Positions 7,197-10,811 of a DNA stretch of 10,811 nt are shown here, piece after piece. The DNA lies in NCBI GenBank assembly GCA_001598975.1, contig BBXU01001092.1, positions 1 to 10,811 of the forward strand. Reading direction: 5' to 3'. The DNA is from Parachlorella kessleri. Lineage: Eukaryota; Chlorophyta; Trebouxiophyceae; Chlorellales; Chlorellaceae. Numbering within the stretch: the stretch's first letter is position 1; each line of letters begins with the position of its first letter. A program made the translations under genes and the position numbers. The notes under the pieces are model-generated. The model did no database searches. It was not told the origin of the DNA and saw only the letters and a list, made by a program, of their open reading frames with translations.

Positions 7197-9620
7197 ATGA
7201 CCATCAAGCTCATCGCAGCCTCCCTGCTGCTGGCCCAACTCCTGTTGCCGCTAGGTGGATGCCGCCCACTCTCAGGTTCGGATACTTACAAGAGTGGGAG
7301 AGGCTGCTACAGTGTGCAAGCTCAACCCTGGTGGCCCTTCAGGCACCTGTAACTGCTGCCACCGCTGAAGCCACGGGGACCCAAATAGCTGCTGTCTTGC
7401 TTGCAGGACAACCAACAAGTGAAGAAGGGTTAGAACTGAAATCCTCTCCTCGGGCTTTGAGCTTTGCAGCCGCCGCGGCCGACTTCAAGCCCGCCAAGGT
7501 GCATACTCGCTGCCATTTTCCCTGTCTGATCTGCGTGGGCCTCTCCATCCCCAGGTGCTGCCTGTATGCCTGACTGCAGCCCACCTCCTCCAACACCAAT
7601 TTGGTCCCAGCGTGATCTCCTGCATTCTGCCAGTGCTGCAACTCTCCAGGCTGAGAACATGCAGCCTCGTGCCCTGGTGTAGACGTCACGCTCCGATGTC
7701 TGGGCCGAATACACCAACGAGGACCACACCTTCTACCGCGGGCCCACCCTGGTAGACAGCACTGAGGCAGACACTGCTGAGGACTGCGCTAAGGCTTGCC
7801 AGGACAAGGAGTGCCTCTTCTGGGCCTGGTGCTCTGATGAGGCCACCAACGGGTGAGCTACTGCTGCTATGGGCAAAGGTGACAGGCTCTCTTGCACCGT
7901 GTTCGCAGCCACACTTAACGCAGCCAAGCTGGGCCGCTCAGAAACAGCAAAAAGTAAGCTTTGAGTCTGTCACCGCCTGCCCTGCCAAAGCTGTACCGCC
8001 CTGCTGTTTGCCCTGCCGTGGCATTTTGTGAGGAGGTGCCCAACCTCCCAAAACACACCAGACCTCTGATGTGCCCAGCTCAAGGTCAGTCTGTGTCATT
8101 CTCTGTGCAGGTGCGAGGCCCTGAGCTACGCCTCCATCGCCAAGGACGATGCCAAGTCCTCCACCCTGGACGCCAAGACATGCCTGCTGTCCTCTGACGA
8201 CAAGTCCTCTGACAGGCTGGCCTTTGTCTACCTGGCCGGTGACAGCGTGGCATGGTCTGCAGGGCACCTCAACTCCAGCGCCCCAGCTCCTTCCCCTGCG
8301 CCTTCCCACTCCCCTGCGCCAGGGAATTCTCCCCGCCCTAGCAAGTCCCCTCAGCCCTCCGACTCCCCATCCCCCTCTGGCGACTGCCCTGAGCACCAGG
8401 CACCCTCGGTGGATGTGCCTGGTGAGTCCTCCGCCCAAAATGCTATGCCTGGCCAGCTGTACTGTTGCGGCGGTTGGCATCTTCGCTGGCTGGGACCCTC
8501 TCGTGCCTGCCTGCCTGCCTGCTGGGGCAGAGTCTGCTAAATCACTGATGCAGAACAAGTCCAGCCCACTGTGCATGCTACTGAATGATGTTTTAACTGG
8601 TTGCAACCTCCAGTGCCCACTGCCCTTAAGGGGAGGCTGACACCTTCTTTCTCCCCTTTTTGCAGCTGGCCTGAACGCTCTCAACTATGCTACCGGCATA
8701 GACCTGGGTGGAAGTGCCCCCAAATGCTTCTCTGTCGCAAAGAATGACTATGAGGACGCCCCCAAGACCTATGGTGGGTTTCAGGGGAACAGGCGCGTTT
8801 CAGTTGTGACTCACTTGTGATCCAATTGCTGTAGGTTGCGTGTCGGTGCCTGGATTCTACTGGTGCAGCACGGGGGCTGCTTGCTAGCTACTAGTGCCTC
8901 CTTGCTACTGGTCCATGGTTGGCGTTCTTGTGATAAGCCCAGAGTCTGCAACCCTAGGGTAGACCTGCCCTGACGCCCTCCACCTGTCACGTTCCATGCT
9001 GCAGCCGCCTGCAAGGCGCCCGAGGATAACCCCAGCAGCGATGTGAAGGACCTGGCCCAGTCCCTGTGCAGCGGCGCCCCTGACGACAAGCAGCTGGCAT
9101 TTTCGACTGCGGTGGCCAAAGGCGGCCAGGGCGCGGTTGATGCGGTGGCAGCGCTCATCTACGCCCAGACCCAGCTCAATTGCCTAAGCGAGCAGGAGAT
9201 GTCTCACACCATCTCGCCTGCTAAGTCATGTGAGTGCTGGAGGGTGCCAGGCTGAGTCATGCTGCCGCTGGAGGGGTCCTGGGCCTGGCAAGGGGGATGT
9301 AAGTGTGCTCTGGGTGTGGCCTGTTGCCACGCTTCCTCGACAGGCTGAGTCCTGACACTGGGGATACGGTGCGCTAGTGCGATTTAACAGGCAGCCCCAC
9401 AGCTGTGCACCCCACTGCCCAGCTGACGATGCTGTCACGTTGTCCTGCTGCAGTAATGAAAGGCAACCTGTTGGACTTCCTGTTGGAGTATGGTACCAAC
9501 ATGGCCAACGCGTCCGAGCAGGCGGGCATGGGGCTGTGCATGACCATCATGGCGCAGAAAGGTAATGACGACAGCACCGCTGAGGAGCTGGTCAGGATCC
9601 ACACCGGCACCGATAACTGA
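7197..9620 (+). CDS. Secreted PAN/Apple-like domain protein with Pro/Ser-rich linker and unknown six-cysteine C-terminal module
   Basis: Unnamed extracellular or cell-wall protein, 376 aa. Seven exons: 7197-7254, 7407-7498, 7683-7852, 8111-8421, 8666-8773, 9005-9229, 9454-9620 (stop TGA). All are GT/AG in consistent phase; an in-frame TAG just before 7683 fixes that acceptor. Residues 1-19 (MTIKLIAASLLLAQLLLPL) are a signal peptide. Residues about 55-140 carry DCAKACQDKEC, LFWAWC and KTCLLS with cysteines 85, 89, 94, 100, 108 and 131. This spacing, with an early CxxxC and a late C-L, fits a PAN/Apple domain, which typically binds proteins or sugars. Residues about 163-197 are a PAPSPAPSHSP-type linker like those of hydroxyproline-rich wall proteins. 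Residues 211-376 are helix-prone, with cysteines 231, 249, 268, 306 and 350 (C199 is in the linker end), and match no family I know. Sequons lie at N161 and N340. There is no transmembrane segment after the signal. The first donor is uncertain: 7275 is an in-phase alternative adding seven residues. Confidence 0.78.
8504..8519. repeat. Tetranucleotide repeat (TGCC)4
   Basis: Four perfect TGCC units followed by TGCT, inside the 244-nt intron (8422-8665) that separates the Pro/Ser-rich exon from the C-terminal module. Likely a polymorphic microsatellite, with no sign of function. Confidence 0.75.
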
Positions 9621-9636
9621 GGATCCCACACCGGCA
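9594..9636 (+). repeat. Imperfect direct repeat of 16-17 bp flanking the stop codon of the secreted protein gene
   Basis: AGGATCCACACCGGCA at 9594-9609 recurs as AGGATCCCACACCGGCA at 9620-9636, offset by 26 bp and differing by one inserted C. The first copy encodes the C-terminal RIHTG. The second begins on the last base of the TGA stop and reads G-S-H-T-G in the same frame after the stop. Confidence 0.85.
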
Positions 9637-10496
9637 ACAATATTCCAACATCCATGCACGCCCGACCCCTAGACTCAACCAGTGCAGCTTGGCTCATGCA
9701 CCGACAGTCTGTGGTTTGGTCTTGCTGTGGTGGGTACCTGGGCCGGTGCATGTCCCCTTTCGATTTAGAGGATGGCCATGTTTGACTTGCGTGCTGCCTG
9801 CAACACGGTGGCCACTATTTGCTCCCTGCCTTCCCAACTACCCGCGCTTTCCTGGGCTCTGCTGTCGCCACTTGGTCAAGGCATTGGTTTACTTGGCCTT
9901 GGTTACAACAGCGTGCTGTCCAGATGCTTCCCGGCCTGCTTGGACTGTTGACTTCTCCTGGCCTGATGTGCTTCGCGCATCAGACTACCCACCATCGGTG
10001 CCCTGCACCAAACACATTATGTAATACAATGACAAATTTTTGATTTTGAACCACGGAACTCGATGACCAAACGAAAAATCTAGCTGGGTCAGGTCCTGTG
10101 ATACATGCCATTCTGCCTATGACACGCTCGGCCCACTCTTAACAGCCCCACAACCAAGCACACCACCCGAACGGTTGCAGGTACCTCTTGATGCTCAGCT
10201 GTCTGCTGGACCGTGTGGAAGTGATGGCGTACCTGATTCAATGCTTGTGCCACACGCGTGAGCAATGCGAACGAGCAGGGCAGTAGAGTATTTCGACACA
10301 GCAGCTGACTTTCCAGCCCAGCTCTCCTTATATCCCATCTCCACTCTGTTTGCACAGCCTGCCACCCTTCCTAACAACATCTCACCTTCCACTGGCAGGC
10401 AGCGCTCCCAAGTTGCCTGTACCTCCGGGCTGCTGTTCCCTGGTTTCCTAAGGCCTAGTACGCCAGGTGGACCGGCTGCCTCTGCTGCAACCCCCA
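9621..10496. other. Convergent intergenic region, probably 3' UTRs
   Basis: About 0.9 kb between the stop of the plus-strand secreted protein and the stop of the minus-strand WD40 exon. I find no coding signal in it. The stretch 10015-10085 is clearly AT-richer than its surroundings and contains TGTAA. The plus-strand frame after the TGA stays open to a second stop at 9783-9785, which I take as UTR. Confidence 0.55.
10020..10024 (+). terminator. Candidate TGTAA poly(A) signal for the secreted protein gene
   Basis: This is the first plus-strand TGTAA after the stop at 9620. It lies about 400 nt downstream and sits in a locally AT-rich stretch, as expected for a green algal cleavage site. Confidence 0.45.
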
Positions 10497-10622
10497 CTAC
10501 TGCTGCGAGTGCTTCCGCTCTTGGTAGATCGACCAGAGCGCGATGGTCCCATCCTGGGAAGCGGATGCTAGCAGGTGAGTCTTGGGGCTGAACCTCACAG
10601 CAGTCATAGCAGACCGATGATA
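10497..10622 (-). CDS. Terminal exon of a WD40-repeat protein (5' part outside window)
   Basis: After a GTGCAG acceptor (minus strand, AG at 10624-10623) comes a 126-nt exon of 41 codons plus TAG. It begins YHRSAMTAVRFSPKTH, continues LLASASQDGTIALWSI and ends QERKHSQQ. This is a textbook WD40 blade: hydrophobic strand, FSP turn, ASxSxDGTI and the closing LW. As the last blade it would close a beta-propeller used as a protein-interaction scaffold; I cannot name the protein. A possible preceding exon is 10765-10699 (minus strand, acceptor GGCAG, donor GAG/GTGACC). It would leave a 76-nt intron and the frame ...LCLEGLGAAE, but has no diagnostic motif. A longer open frame covering 10737-10195 reads this stretch in another frame and is a shadow. 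The 3' UTR would run convergently towards the secreted protein gene. Confidence 0.68.
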   Translation of the reverse strand, partial: YHRSAMTAVRFSPKTHLLASASQDGTIALWSIYQERKHSQQ

Positions 10623-10811
10623 CTGCACGGCACGGGGACGAAGCCACCAGGTTAGTCTCAGCAGCCAACATTGAGACGGGTTCTTGGACAGGGGTCACCT
10701 CTGCTGCCCCCAGGCCTTCCAGGCACAGACAAAGCAATAGCTGGGTTGACGGGTGCAGAAAATCACTGCCAGGACCACGCCAGGGCAGCCACCGGGGGCG
10801 AGGAGGGGGGA

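Noticed and set aside
7938..8684. 248-codon open frame on the minus strand, Gly/Arg-rich
   Set aside because: It is antisense to the Pro/Ser-rich exon of the secreted protein, and its composition is just the complement of that low-complexity coding stretch.
10195..10737. 180-codon open frame on the minus strand
   Set aside because: It overlaps the WD40 exon in another frame; the WD40 frame carries a real domain, this one does not.
1..10811. tRNA, rRNA, CRISPR array, transposon ends, telomeric repeats
   Set aside because: I looked for T-arm GTTCRA motifs, regularly spaced repeats, long terminal or inverted repeats and TTTAGGG arrays by eye and saw none.

Overview
The window looks like nuclear DNA of a green alga. 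It is moderately GC-rich and gene-dense, and its genes are broken by many short introns (41-350 nt) that nearly all end in GCAG. One gene is a plant-type cysteine synthase, another encodes a secreted protein with a Pro/Ser-rich wall-type linker, and TGTAA, the chlorophyte poly(A) signal, occurs about 400 nt after two stop codons. A Chlorella-like trebouxiophyte is my best guess, but the class is inference. Most long unspliced reading frames here are meaningless, so I built gene models by joining exons at GT/AG sites that keep the reading frame and restore conserved protein motifs.

Layout. (1) Minus strand, 2292 down to the left edge: a 2-oxoglutarate/Fe(II) dioxygenase of the isopenicillin-N-synthase/gibberellin-oxidase type, with seven exons visible and the last C-terminal piece off the window. 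Its HxD...H iron triad and RxS 2-oxoglutarate motif are intact, and the N-terminus looks like an organelle-targeting peptide. (2) A 244-bp divergent intergenic region, 2293-2536, carries two abutting small dyads. (3) Plus strand, 2537-6056: O-acetylserine (thiol)lyase (cysteine synthase), complete in 13 exons, 352 aa, with all catalytic motifs present but unusual residues in three conserved loops. (4) 6057-7196: about 1.1 kb with no gene that I can support. (5) Plus strand, 7197-9620: a secreted protein of 376 aa in seven exons, made of a signal peptide, a PAN/Apple-like six-cysteine domain, a Pro/Ser-rich linker and an unrecognised helical six-cysteine C-terminal module. (6) 9621-10496: intergenic, probably holding the 3' UTRs of two convergent genes. 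(7) Minus strand, 10622-10497: the terminal exon of a WD40-repeat protein that enters from the right edge.

Functional links are weak. The dioxygenase and cysteine synthase share a bidirectional promoter region and might be co-regulated, but nothing in the sequence shows a common pathway. I did not find a clearly new multi-gene system. The most novel object is the PAN/Ser-Pro/six-cysteine secreted protein. The most unusual gene-structure detail is a 41-nt intron in the dioxygenase gene.
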